This document shows, piece by piece, positions 7,973 to 16,416 of a stretch of 64,000 nucleotides of DNA; the first letter of the stretch is position 1; every line of letters begins with the position of its first letter. Origin of the DNA: Streptomyces sp. NRRL S-337 (lineage in GTDB: Bacteria; Actinomycetota; Actinomycetes; Streptomycetales; Streptomycetaceae). The stretch spans positions 1 to 64,000 of the forward strand of contig NZ_JOIX01000024.1 in the NCBI RefSeq assembly GCF_000720175.1, in the 5' to 3' direction. The translations under genes were made by a program, and so were the position numbers. The notes below the pieces were generated by a model. That model did no database searches. It worked only from the letters and a program-made list of their open reading frames with translations, and was not told the DNA's origin.

Positions 7973-9643
7973 GTGGCCCGGCGTCCTCTGCCCCGCATCC
8001 TGACCGACCGCGTACCGCTCGCCCGTGTGGCGCAGAGCGTGTCGCTCCTGCGCGGGCGCGATTTCGCGCGCAGCGCCGCCGACGGCGCCTCGGACGTGTT
8101 CCACCCGCTGATCACCATCGGCCGGGGGCTGCGCCGGCTGGCGGTGGCCGCCCGGGGACGGTGGGCCGAGACGCCCAAGGAGCAGCGCGGACCGGCGCTG
8201 TTCTTCATCGGCGCGTGCGTGCTGATCGTGGCGCTGGTGCCGTACGGGCCGCTGCTGGCGCTGATCGCGACGATGATCGCGGGGGCCTGGGCGGGGCGGG
8301 AACGCGTCCCGGTGGAGACCGGCCCCAGCGAGGCGGAAACCGAGCGGCTGCGGGCGCTGTACGAGGCGCTGGTGCCGTATCTGGCCGCCGAGGGCGACCC
8401 GAGTCCGCTGTACGCGCCCGGCGGCGACTGGACGGGGGCCTTCCCCGAGTACGCCTTCGACGACGGGCGGCTGGCGCGGCTCCGGCTGAAGTACCCGCCG
8501 TACTTCACCGATGGTGAGGACCAGTCCCGGGTCCGCATCGAGCAGGTGCTGTACGCCAAGGCCGGCCGCGGCCGGGAGTACCACTTCGCCTGGGACGAGC
8601 TGACCAACCAGCTGACCGTGACCGCGCTCGCCGCGTTGCCGACCGACATCGCCGCGCAGCGCTTCGTCACCTCGCCGGGCGAGACGGTGCTCGGGTTCAC
8701 CGACGCCGACGCGGTGCGGCGGACGCTGCCGGTCGACGGCGAGGCGGGGACCCGCGACGCGCCCCCGGTGGTGTGGCGCACCGGCCAGCGCTCCACGGAG
8801 CCGCATCTGCTGGTCATGGGGCCGCCGGGCGCCGGCAGTACGACCCTGTTGCGCTCGATCGCGCTGCAGGCGCTGCAGCACGGCGAGTTGCTGGTCGTGG
8901 ACGGCGGCGGCGCCGGCGAGTTCGGCTGCCTGGCCGGCCGCCGGGGCGTGCGGGGCGTGGAGAGCGGACTGGCCGGGGCGCTGGCGGCGCTGGAGTGGGC
9001 CGCGCAGGAGACCGAGCGGCGGCTGGTCACCGCGAACCACGCGCGGCAGGCCGGCCGGCCCGTACCGGAGGATGTCCGGCGGCCGCTGTGGATCCTGGTG
9101 GACCGGCCGTCGGCGCTGACCCACCTCGCGTCCGCGGAGGGCCGGGACGATCCCCAGCGGTGGCTGCAGGTGCCGCTGCGGCACGGCCGGGCGGCCCAGG
9201 TGACGGTGGTCGTGGCGGAGCAGTTCGAGAACGCCGAGCTGCTCGGCGAGGCCGTGCGGGCGCACACCAAGGCGCGGGTGGTGCTCGGGTCCGCCACGGC
9301 GGAGGAGGTGCGGGCGGTGCTCGGGGCGCCACCGCACACCACGCCGACGGCGAACGTGCCGCCGGGGCGCGGCTACGTGCGGCTGGGGACCGCCGAGGTG
9401 CTGCGGCTGCAGGTGCCCGCGACCCCCGACCCGCTGGACGAGGCGACCGGCGAGGCGCACCGGCAGGCCGTGCTGGCCCTGCTGCCGGAGCGGGCGGTCC
9501 CGGCCGGCGAGGAGCCGCCGGGGGACGCGTCGGCGGCCGCCGCCGAGCCGGTGGGGCCGGCGCCCCAGGTGTCGATCGTCAAGGGCGGCGAGTCCCGGAC
9601 CGCCCGTGGCGGCTCGGTGGAGGCACTGCGCGCGGAGGGGTGA
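7973..9643 (+). CDS. FtsK/SpoIIIE-like membrane protein, degenerate ATPase
   Basis: The 556-aa protein has two N-terminal membrane helices (ALFFIGACVLIVALVPYGPLL and the following segment to about residue 100), a middle domain, and a P-loop-fold domain from about residue 270. The Walker A equivalent is GPPGAGSTTLLRS, where the invariant Lys of GxxxxGK[ST] is replaced by Ser. The second strand ends ELLVVDGGG and the Walker B region reads PLWILVDRPS, without the usual Asp-Glu. It may bind nucleotide weakly or be a structural relative of plasmid transfer and septal DNA translocases. GTG 7973 is chosen because GGAG lies 5 nt upstream. It follows the small membrane protein. Confidence 0.75.
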   Translation: MARRPLPRILTDRVPLARVAQSVSLLRGRDFARSAADGASDVFHPLITIGRGLRRLAVAARGRWAETPKEQRGPALFFIGACVLIVALVPYGPLLALIATMIAGAWAGRERVPVETGPSEAETERLRALYEALVPYLAAEGDPSPLYAPGGDWTGAFPEYAFDDGRLARLRLKYPPYFTDGEDQSRVRIEQVLYAKAGRGREYHFAWDELTNQLTVTALAALPTDIAAQRFVTSPGETVLGFTDADAVRRTLPVDGEAGTRDAPPVVWRTGQRSTEPHLLVMGPPGAGSTTLLRSIALQALQHGELLVVDGGGAGEFGCLAGRRGVRGVESGLAGALAALEWAAQETERRLVTANHARQAGRPVPEDVRRPLWILVDRPSALTHLASAEGRDDPQRWLQVPLRHGRAAQVTVVVAEQFENAELLGEAVRAHTKARVVLGSATAEEVRAVLGAPPHTTPTANVPPGRGYVRLGTAEVLRLQVPATPDPLDEATGEAHRQAVLALLPERAVPAGEEPPGDASAAAAEPVGPAPQVSIVKGGESRTARGGSVEALRAEG

Positions 9644-9675
9644 GCCCCTTACCACGCCCGGCAGTTGACGGGTCG

Positions 9676-11181
9676 TCAGGCCACGAACGAGTGCCGTGGT
9701 TCGGTGTCCACCGGCGCGCCGGTGGCGACCAGTCGCGCGGCGCCCGCCAGCCGGACCGCGGCCTCGTCGGCGACCGCTCCGCTGACCGTGAACGGCAGCC
9801 GCACGAAACCCTCGAAGGCGCCGTCCACGCCGAACCGCGGGCCGGAAGGCACCCGTACGCCCAGCCGCTCCCCCGCCTCGGCGATCCGCGAGCCGGACAG
9901 TCCGCCGGTGCGCACCCAGAGCGTGAGGCCGCCGTGCGGCACGCTGAACTCCCAGTCCGGGAGGTGGCGGTGGAGCGCGGCGACGATGGCGTCGCGGTTC
10001 TCCCGGGCCTGGTCCCGCCGGATGCCGACGGCCTGCTCCCAGCCGTCACCCTCCAGCAGTGAGGCGATGGCGAGCTGTTCGAGGACCGGTGAGCCGAGGT
10101 CGGAGTAGGCGCGGGCGGCGACCAGGCTGCGGATGATGTCGGGGGCGGCGCGCACCCAGCCGATCCGCATCCCGGCCCAGAACGCCTTGCTCGCCGATCC
10201 GACGGTGATCACCGCGCTGCCGGCCGGGTCGAACGAGCAGACCTGCGGCGGGGATTCGGTCCCCGGGTCGAGCCGGAGCTCGGTCATGGTCTCGTCGACG
10301 ACGAGCAGGGTGCCGGCGGAGCGTGCGGCGTCGACGAGGCGGCGGCGCTGGTCCTCGGTGGCGAGGGTGCCGGTGGGGTTGTGGTAGTCGGCGACGACGT
10401 ACGCCATGCGCGGCGCGGCGTCGCGCATCACCTGGCGCCAGACGGGGATGTCCCAGCCGGCCAGCCGCTCCCCGAGGGCGACCGGGACGAGCCGGGCGCC
10501 GGCGTCCCGCATCAGCTGGAGGATGTTGGCGTAGGAGGGCGAGTCGACGGCCACCCGCTCGCCGGGGCTCGTACAGAGGCGGCAGATGGCGGCGACCGCG
10601 CCCATCGCGCCCGTGGTCACCATGATCTGTTCGGGCATGGTGGGGATGCCGCGGGCGGTGTAGCGGTCGGCCAGGGCCTGGCGCAGCACGGGCAGGCCGG
10701 CCGGGTAGTCGCCGTGGGTGTGGGCGTAGAGCGGGAGGTCGCCCATCGCGGCCTGGACGGCGCGGGTGAGCCAGGGCTCGGGGGCCGGGAGGGCGGCGCA
10801 GCCGAGGTCGATCATGGAGCCGGCGGCCTCGGGGGGCAGGGGCTCCAGGCCGCGGGTGGGCAGCGGGTTGCCGGCGGGGACGGCGGTCCAGCTGCCGGAG
10901 CCGCGCCGGGACTCCAGGAACCCCTCGGCGCGCAGCGCTTCGTAGGCGGCGGCGACGGTGGTGCGGCTGACACCGAAGGCGGCGGCCAGTTCGCGTTCGG
11001 CGGGGAGCCGGGCGGCGACCGGTATCCGGCCTTCGAGCACGAGGAGGCGGATGCCGTCCGCGAGGCCGCGGTAGGCGGGCAACCGGCGTCCGCCGCCCGC
11101 GAGTTGGACCTCGCGGGAGTCCTGCGACCGGAGCAGCCGGGCGAGTTGGGGCGCGCCGACGGCTGAAGTCCACTGAGCCAT
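9676..11181 (-). CDS. MocR-family PLP-dependent transcriptional regulator
   Basis: The 501-aa protein has an N-terminal GntR winged helix (YRGLADGIRLLVLEGRIPVAARLPAERELAAAFGVSRTTVAAAYEALRAEGFLESRRGSG) joined to a fold-type I aminotransferase domain. The PLP lysine lies in SASKAFWAGMRIGW, with DYHNPTG binding PLP upstream. MocR proteins sense PLP-linked ligands and often control the gene next to them. Here it is divergent from a YczE-type membrane protein; the same pairing (YcxD/YczE) is known in Bacillus, so YczE is the likely target. The ATG at 11181 (MAQWTS) is used; upstream in-frame starts lack an RBS. Confidence 0.9.
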   Translation of the reverse strand: MAQWTSAVGAPQLARLLRSQDSREVQLAGGGRRLPAYRGLADGIRLLVLEGRIPVAARLPAERELAAAFGVSRTTVAAAYEALRAEGFLESRRGSGSWTAVPAGNPLPTRGLEPLPPEAAGSMIDLGCAALPAPEPWLTRAVQAAMGDLPLYAHTHGDYPAGLPVLRQALADRYTARGIPTMPEQIMVTTGAMGAVAAICRLCTSPGERVAVDSPSYANILQLMRDAGARLVPVALGERLAGWDIPVWRQVMRDAAPRMAYVVADYHNPTGTLATEDQRRRLVDAARSAGTLLVVDETMTELRLDPGTESPPQVCSFDPAGSAVITVGSASKAFWAGMRIGWVRAAPDIIRSLVAARAYSDLGSPVLEQLAIASLLEGDGWEQAVGIRRDQARENRDAIVAALHRHLPDWEFSVPHGGLTLWVRTGGLSGSRIAEAGERLGVRVPSGPRFGVDGAFEGFVRLPFTVSGAVADEAAVRLAGAARLVATGAPVDTEPRHSFVA

Positions 11182-11282
11182 GAAGATCAGTCCACCTTCC
11201 CGCAATTGGCTCTACTTCGTGAGCCCGGACATGCCACATGGTGTCATGCCTCGGTCCAATCCTGCCATGAGGGGGAATTTTC

Positions 11283-11966
11283 GTGTCCATGACGAGGGAG
11301 TCCGGCTCGCCGCGCGGAGTACTGGCGCGCCGGCTGGTCCAGCTCTACACGGGGCTGGTGCTGTACGGCGTGAGCATGGGGCTGATGCTCCGCGCCGATC
11401 TGGGCCTGGAGCCCTGGAGCGTACTGAACCAGGGCATATCCCGGCACACGGGTCTGTCGATCGGCACGGTCACCGTCGTCTCCGGCGCGCTGATCCTGCT
11501 GCTGTGGATCCCCCTGCGCCAGCGCCCCGGTCTGGGCACGGTGTCGAACGTGGTGATCCTCGGGGTCGTGATGGACCTGACCCTGGCCCGGGTCCCGGAA
11601 CTGTCCTCCCTCGGCGCCCGCATCCCGCTGCTCGCCTTCGCGGTCGTCCTGAACGGCGCGGCGACCGGCCTCTACATCGCGGCCCGCTTCGGGCCCGGTC
11701 CGCGCGACGGCCTGATGACCGGGCTGCACCTGCGGACCGGCCGCCCGGTGCGGCTGGTGCGGACCTGCATCGAGGTGACGGTGCTGGCGGCCGGCTTCCT
11801 CCTCGGCGGCTCGATCGGCGTCGGCACGGTCCTCTACGCCCTGGCCATCGGCCCGCTGGCGCAGTTCTTCCTCCGCCGCTTCGCGATCTCCCAACCGACC
11901 CCGGCGCCGTCCCGGGTGGTGGCCCGCTCCGGGACTTCACCTGAGCGCGCGATACTGCCGGAGTGA
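11283..11966 (+). CDS. YczE-family integral membrane protein
   Basis: The 227-aa protein has about five or six membrane helices and the YczE/YitT-like signature GVSMGLMLRADLGLEPWSVLNQGIS near the N-terminus. The family's role is unclear; in Bacillus yczE is needed for bacillomycin/surfactin-type lipopeptide production. It sits behind a divergent MocR regulator, and its last codon overlaps the GTG of the GDPD gene (GTGA), so those two are translationally coupled. The GTG at 11283 is preceded by a G-rich SD (GAGGGGG). Confidence 0.85.
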   Translation: MSMTRESGSPRGVLARRLVQLYTGLVLYGVSMGLMLRADLGLEPWSVLNQGISRHTGLSIGTVTVVSGALILLLWIPLRQRPGLGTVSNVVILGVVMDLTLARVPELSSLGARIPLLAFAVVLNGAATGLYIAARFGPGPRDGLMTGLHLRTGRPVRLVRTCIEVTVLAAGFLLGGSIGVGTVLYALAIGPLAQFFLRRFAISQPTPAPSRVVARSGTSPERAILPE

Positions 11967-12763
11967 CCCCCGCGATACGCATCCGCCACTCCTACCTGGA
12001 CCACCCCGCACCGCTCCCCTTCGCCCACCGGGGCGGGGCCGCGGACGGCCTGGAGAACACCGCCGCCGCCTTCCGGCGCGCGGTCGGCCTCGGCTACCGC
12101 TATCTGGAGACCGATGTGCACACCACGTCGGACGGCAAGCTGGTGGCCTTCCACGACCCGACCCTGGACCGGGTCACCGACAGCCGCGGCGCCATCGCCG
12201 AGCTCCCCTGGCGGGCCGTGCGCCAGGCCCGGGTCGACGGCCGCGAGCCGCTCCCGCTCTTCGAGGAGCTGCTGGAGGAGTTCCCCGAGGCGCGCTGGAA
12301 CGTCGACCTCAAGGCGGAGCCCGCGCTGGAACCGCTGCTGGACCTGCTGCGCCGTACGCACGCCTGGGACCGGGTGTGCGTGGGCTCGTTCTCGGAGGCC
12401 CGGGTGGCCCGGGCGCAGCGGCTGGCCGGCGGCCGGATGGCCAGCTCGCTCGGCACCCGCGGTGTGGCCGGCCTGCGGATGCGCTCGTACGGACGCGGGG
12501 CGCTGCCGCTGGACCGGCTGCTGGGCGCGGCCGTGCGGCGCAGCGCGGTCTGCGTCCAGGTCCCCGAGCGGCACACCGGCATCCCGGTCGTCGACGCGCT
12601 CTTCCTGCGCGCCGCGCACGCCCTGGGCATGCAGGTCCACGTCTGGACCGTCAACGACGCGGATCGGATGAAGGCCCTGCTCGACCTGGGGGTGGATGGC
12701 ATCATGACCGACCAGATAGAGACGCTGCGGACGGTGCTGACCGAGCGGGGGAGCTGGGTCTGA
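11963..12763 (+). CDS. Glycerophosphodiester phosphodiesterase
   Basis: The 266-aa GDPD TIM barrel shows the metal and catalytic motifs AHRGGAADGLENTAAAF (residues about 20-36), YLETDVHTTSDGKLVAFHDPTLDRVT and WNVDLKAEP, ending with HVWTVNDADRMKALLDLGVDGIMTDQ. It hydrolyses glycerophosphodiesters to glycerol-3-phosphate and an alcohol using a divalent metal. No signal peptide is visible, so it is probably cytoplasmic. Its GTG start overlaps the stop of the YczE-type gene by 4 nt. Confidence 0.93.
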   Translation: MTPAIRIRHSYLDHPAPLPFAHRGGAADGLENTAAAFRRAVGLGYRYLETDVHTTSDGKLVAFHDPTLDRVTDSRGAIAELPWRAVRQARVDGREPLPLFEELLEEFPEARWNVDLKAEPALEPLLDLLRRTHAWDRVCVGSFSEARVARAQRLAGGRMASSLGTRGVAGLRMRSYGRGALPLDRLLGAAVRRSAVCVQVPERHTGIPVVDALFLRAAHALGMQVHVWTVNDADRMKALLDLGVDGIMTDQIETLRTVLTERGSWV

Positions 12764-12813
12764 CGCCCCCGGGCCGTCCGCGGTGCAACGGGGACGGGAA
12801 GACGGGGGTGGGC

Positions 12814-14208
12814 GTGCGGAGCGCAGAGGCCGTGGCCGGGGTCGTCGACGAGACGGCCGACCGGCGCCGCGAGCAACGCGGCTGGTACTGGTACGACTGG
12901 GCGAACAGCGTCTACTCGACGAGCGTGCTCACAGTCTTCCTGGGCCCTTACCTGACGTCGGTGGCCAGGGCCGCGGCGGATCCGCACGGTTTCGTGCACC
13001 CGCTGGGCGTCCCGGTGCGCGCCGGCTCCTTCTACGCGTACACGGTGTCGGTGTCGCTGCTGCTGTCCGTACTGGTCATGCCGCTGGCCGGGGTGCTGGT
13101 CGACCGGACCGGCCGCAAGAAGCCGCTGCTGGGCGCTTGCGCGTACACCGGCGCAGCGGCGACGACCGGCATGTTCTTCCTGGGCGGTGACCGCTATCTG
13201 CTGGGCGGGGCGCTGCTGGTCGTCGCGAACGTCGGCTTCGTGGTGTCGTCGATGCTCTACAACTCCTTCCTGCCGCAGATCGCGACGCCCGACGAACGGG
13301 ACGCGGTGTCCTCGCGGGGCTGGGCGTTCGGCTATGCCTCCGGGGCGCTGGTGCTCGTCGCCGATCTCGTCCTCTACGGCGCGCACGATTCCTTCGGCGT
13401 CTCCGAGGGCGTCGCCGTGCGCATCTGTCTGGCCTCGGCCGGGCTGTGGTGGGGCGCGTTCTCGCTGATCCCGCTGCGGCGGCTGCGGGACCGGCGGGCG
13501 GCGACGGCCCCCGGCTCCGGCGCCCAGCCCGATCCCGGCCGCGCGGAGACGGGCGGCGGTCCGCTCGGCCAGGGCTGGCGCCAGCTCCGGGGAACCCTGC
13601 GTGACATGCGCCGCCACCCGCTCACGCTGTCGTTCCTGCTGGCCTATCTCGTCTACAACGACGGCGTGCAGACGGTGATCACCCAGGCGTCGGTCTACGG
13701 CTCCGAGGAGCTAAGGCTGGACCAGACGACGCTGATCATGGCGGTCCTCCTGGTGCAGGTGCTGGCCGCGGCGGGCGCCCTGCTGATGGGCCGGCTGGCC
13801 CGGCGGTACGGCGCCCGGCGGACAATCCTGGGCTCGCTGGCGGCCTGGACGCTGACGGTCGCGGCCGGCTGTGTGCTGCCCGCGCGGGCGCCGGTGTGGT
13901 TCTTCGCGCTGGCCGCCGGCATCGGGCTGGTTCTGGGCGGCAGTCAGGCACTGTCCCGGTCGCTGTTCTCGCATCTGGTCCCGCGCGGCAAGGAGGCGGA
14001 GTACTTTTCCGCGTACGAGATGAGCGACCGCGGCGTGAGCTGGCTGGGCCCGCTGGTGTTCGGGATGGCCTACCAGCTGTCGGGGAGCTACCGGGCCGCG
14101 ATCGTGTCCCTGGCAGCGTTCTTCGTGATCGGTTTCGTCCTGCTGGCGAGGGTGCCGGTGGGGCGTGCGATCGCGGCGGCCGGGAACCCGGTACCTGACC
14201 GGATTTAG
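12814..14208 (+). CDS. UMF1-type MFS transporter (Atg22-like)
   Basis: The 464-aa, 12-helix transporter opens with WYWYDWANSVYSTSVLTVFLGPYL, the diagnostic N-terminal motif of the UMF1/Atg22 family. It also has a loop with DRTGRKKPLL (MFS motif A) and YNSFLPQIATPDERDAVSSRGWAFGY. Substrates of bacterial members are unknown; the fungal relative exports amino acids from vacuoles. GTG 12814 (or GTG 12808) is taken as the start; the longer reading frame upstream overlaps the GDPD gene and does not look coding. It lies 50 bp after GDPD on the same strand. Confidence 0.88.
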   Translation: MRSAEAVAGVVDETADRRREQRGWYWYDWANSVYSTSVLTVFLGPYLTSVARAAADPHGFVHPLGVPVRAGSFYAYTVSVSLLLSVLVMPLAGVLVDRTGRKKPLLGACAYTGAAATTGMFFLGGDRYLLGGALLVVANVGFVVSSMLYNSFLPQIATPDERDAVSSRGWAFGYASGALVLVADLVLYGAHDSFGVSEGVAVRICLASAGLWWGAFSLIPLRRLRDRRAATAPGSGAQPDPGRAETGGGPLGQGWRQLRGTLRDMRRHPLTLSFLLAYLVYNDGVQTVITQASVYGSEELRLDQTTLIMAVLLVQVLAAAGALLMGRLARRYGARRTILGSLAAWTLTVAAGCVLPARAPVWFFALAAGIGLVLGGSQALSRSLFSHLVPRGKEAEYFSAYEMSDRGVSWLGPLVFGMAYQLSGSYRAAIVSLAAFFVIGFVLLARVPVGRAIAAAGNPVPDRI

Positions 14209-14378
14209 CCCCGGGGCGCGCGGGCCGGTAGTATACGCCTTTGGCTCACCAGGCGGACCGTTACTGCGCGCTCAAGGATGGAAGGCGCTGGGTGACATCT
14301 GCTGCCAGATGTGACAAACCGGGCGCCGGTGGGTACAACAAGGGGCGGCACGACGGGCGACGCACATGTCCCGATTAC

Positions 14379-14405
14379 GGGAATCTTCACCGCCGACCGG
14401 ACGTT
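14379..14405 (+). promoter_or_regulatory. Sigma-R promoter for rbpA
   Basis: GGGAAT (14379-14384), an 18-nt spacer and GTT (14403-14405) match the Streptomyces SigR consensus GGGAAT-N18/19-GTT exactly. The rbpA start codon is 62 nt downstream. In S. coelicolor rbpA is a known member of the thiol-oxidative stress sigma-R regulon. Confidence 0.9.
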
Positions 14406-14466
14406 GACCGGATGACGACGACAGCGACACCTGTCCTGTGGGCGACAAGCCCGGGAGGCACGATTC

Positions 14467-14844
14467 ATGAGTGAGCGAGCTCTCCGCGGCACGCGCCTCG
14501 TGGTGACCAGCTACGAGACCGACCGCGGCATCGACCTGGCCCCGCGCCAGGCGGTGGAGTACGCATGCCAGAACGGACATCGATTCGAGATGCCGTTCTC
14601 GGTCGAGGCCGAGATTCCGCCGGAGTGGGAGTGCAAGGTGTGCGGTGCACCCTCGCTCCTGGTGGATGGAGACGGCCCTGAAGAGAAGAAGGGTAAGCCC
14701 GCGCGTACGCACTGGGACATGCTCATGGAGCGGCGCACCCGCGAGGAGTTGGAGGAGGTGCTGGCCGAACGGCTGGCGGTCCTTCGCTCCGGGACCATGA
14801 ACATCGCGGTGCATCCGCGCGACAGCAACCGCAAGTCCGCCTGA
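14467..14844 (+). CDS. rbpA: RNA polymerase-binding protein RbpA
   Basis: The 125-aa protein matches RbpA throughout: MSERALRGTRLVVTSYETDRGI, RQAVEYACQNGHRFEMPFSVEAEIPPEWECKVCG with the zinc-site cysteines, and the C-terminal sigma-binding part RTHWDMLMERRTREELEEVLAERLAVLR. RbpA binds the housekeeping sigma factor and core polymerase and stabilises the open complex. It is preceded by a consensus sigma-R promoter, consistent with induction by disulfide stress, and followed by a 15-bp perfect terminator. Confidence 0.98.
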   Translation: MSERALRGTRLVVTSYETDRGIDLAPRQAVEYACQNGHRFEMPFSVEAEIPPEWECKVCGAPSLLVDGDGPEEKKGKPARTHWDMLMERRTREELEEVLAERLAVLRSGTMNIAVHPRDSNRKSA

Positions 14845-14875
14845 CGGCACGACCTGCGGCCGCAACACCAGGCGT

Positions 14876-14917
14876 AAGGGCCGGGGCCACTGCACTTGTG
14901 CGGTGGCCCCGGCCCTT
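14876..14917. terminator. Bidirectional terminator between rbpA and fxsA-like gene
   Basis: A perfect 15-bp stem (AAGGGCCGGGGCCAC at 14876-14890 with its complement at 14903-14917) has a 12-nt loop that can itself pair (GCAC/GTGC). It lies between the two convergent genes. Confidence 0.9.
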
Positions 14918-15000
14918 GCCGTCTCCGGCGTGCGCCGGACCGGCTCCTCGGCCGGTCGGCTGCTCAGCCGGTCAGCGGCGGATCCTGGCGGCGCGGGGGT

Positions 15001-15035
15001 GGGGGCACCTCCCTGCTCCTTAAGAGCTTGGGGGA
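15001..15035. repeat. Short palindromic repeat overlapping the fxsA-like stop codon
   Basis: The element begins GGGGGCACCTCCCTGCTC and ends GAGCTTGGGGGA, the same ends as the 42-bp copy at 22365-22406 but with a 5-nt centre (CTTAA). On the minus strand it supplies the TAA stop (15020-15022) and the final Pro/Ser codons of the FxsA-like protein. It resembles the dispersed GC-rich palindromes of Streptomyces genomes. Confidence 0.75.
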
Positions 15036-15580
15036 GGCTCGTCGTCGCGGATCACCTCACCCTGGACGACCTTGCCGTCCGGCCGGTGCATCCGGGCCTG
15101 CTGGAAGGCGTCACCGAACGACCCCGGAGCGTAGGAGACCGGCCGGTTCAGCAGCTTCTCGGCCCGCCGCCGGATCAGCCGGCCGGTGGGCGGGAAGAGG
15201 CAGAGCAGCCCGAGGACGTCGGAGACCAGCCCGGGGATCATCAGCAGCAGACCGCCGGCCATCGGCAGCGTATTGCCGCCTGCCTGGCGGTCGTTGTCCG
15301 GCGACGCCGGCTGCTCGGCGGCCGGATCGGCGCCCTGCCGGAGGCCCTCGGTGAGGTTCTGCCAGGCGCGGCGGCCGGCCCGCTTGATCACGTACCCGCC
15401 GACGATCACCCCGGCGACCAGCAGCAGGAAGACGGTCAGGCCGTTGGTGGCCCCGGCGACCAGGGTCAGCAGCCAGATCTCCAGCACCATCCAGGCGGCG
15501 ATGCCCAGGGGGGCGAACCTGCGGGCGCGCGAGCGCTGGGGCGGGCGGGGACTCGGCGGGGGCATGGCTCCGAACGTCAT
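15020..15580 (-). CDS. FxsA family membrane protein
   Basis: The 186-aa protein has the FxsA core: PLGIAAWMVLEIWLLTLVAGATNGLTVFLLLVAGVIVGGYVIKRAGRRAW (residues about 24-73), then LPMAGGLLLMIPGLVSDVLGLLCLFPPTGRLIRRR. E. coli FxsA confers T7 exclusion when overexpressed; the normal role is not known. The C-terminal PPPSS and the stop codon come from a dispersed palindromic repeat, so the natural end may have been replaced. It lies downstream of ppm1 on the same strand, convergent with rbpA. Confidence 0.88.
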   Translation of the reverse strand: MTFGAMPPPSPRPPQRSRARRFAPLGIAAWMVLEIWLLTLVAGATNGLTVFLLLVAGVIVGGYVIKRAGRRAWQNLTEGLRQGADPAAEQPASPDNDRQAGGNTLPMAGGLLLMIPGLVSDVLGLLCLFPPTGRLIRRRAEKLLNRPVSYAPGSFGDAFQQARMHRPDGKVVQGEVIRDDEPPPSS

Positions 15581-15660
15581 GCCTCAAGTGTGCCTGGCGC
15601 GCCCCGCCGGACCGCCCGCGGGCGACGGGAACGGATCATGTCCGGCCCCGGGCGCCGGGG

Positions 15661-16416
15661 TCAGCGGCCGCGGAGCTTGTCCAGCCGGGAGCCGACGCCC
15701 CAGGCCGTCACCCGCCACAGCGCCTCGACGACGATGTCCCGGCTCATCTTGCTGTCGCCGTGCTCCCGTTCGACGAAGGTGATCGGCACCTCGACGACGT
15801 GGTAGCCGGCCTGCACCGCGCGCCGGGCGAGGTCGACCTGGAAGCAGTAGCCCTGGGAGGCCACCTCGTCGAGCCCGAGCCCCTGGAGGGTCTCCGCGCG
15901 GAAGGCGCGGTAGCCGCCGGTGATGTCGCGCAGCGGCAGGTCCAGCACCAGCCGGGAGTACGTGCTGCCGCCGCGGGAGATGAACTGGCGGTACTTGGGC
16001 CAGTTGACGGTCCGGCCGCCGGGCACCCAGCGCGAACCGAGGACCAGATCGGCGCCCTTGAGGGCGGTCAGCAGCCGGGGCAGTTCCTCGGGCTGGTGCG
16101 AGCCGTCGGCGTCCATCTCGACGAGCACGCCGTAGCCGTTGTCGATGCCCCACCGGAAGCCCGCCAGATAGGCGGCGCCGAGCCCTTCCTTGCCCTTGCG
16201 GTGCAGGACGTGCACCTGCTCGTCCTCGGCGGCCAGTTCGTCGGCCAGCTTGCCGGTCCCGTCCGGGCTGTTGTCGTCCGCGACGAGGACGTGCGCCTCG
16301 GGGACGGCGGCCCGCACCCGCGAGACGATCGGCTTGATGTTCTCCGCCTCGTTGTACGTCGGGATGATCACCAAGGTGGTGCCGAGCGGACCGTACCGCC
16401 GCTGACCGTCTGTCAC
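15661..16416 (-). CDS. ppm1: Polyprenol monophosphomannose synthase
   Basis: The 251-aa GT2 enzyme has LVIIPTYNEAENIKPIVSRV, DDNSPDGTGKLADELA and the metal-binding DAD in LVEMDADGSHQPEELPRLL. It transfers mannose from GDP-mannose to polyprenyl phosphate, the donor for protein O-mannosylation and lipoglycans. In S. coelicolor Ppm1 is required for glycoprotein synthesis and phiC31 sensitivity. The GTG at 16416 overlaps the lnt stop (GTGA, 16413-16416). Mycobacterial Ppm1 is a fusion of these two activities, so here they are split but coupled. Confidence 0.93.
   Translation of the reverse strand: MTDGQRRYGPLGTTLVIIPTYNEAENIKPIVSRVRAAVPEAHVLVADDNSPDGTGKLADELAAEDEQVHVLHRKGKEGLGAAYLAGFRWGIDNGYGVLVEMDADGSHQPEELPRLLTALKGADLVLGSRWVPGGRTVNWPKYRQFISRGGSTYSRLVLDLPLRDITGGYRAFRAETLQGLGLDEVASQGYCFQVDLARRAVQAGYHVVEVPITFVEREHGDSKMSRDIVVEALWRVTAWGVGSRLDKLRGR

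Noticed and set aside
12376..12813. N-terminal extension of the UMF1 transporter overlapping the GDPD gene
   Set aside because: The UMF1 motif begins shortly after GTG 12814, and the upstream part is a shadow of the GDPD frame.
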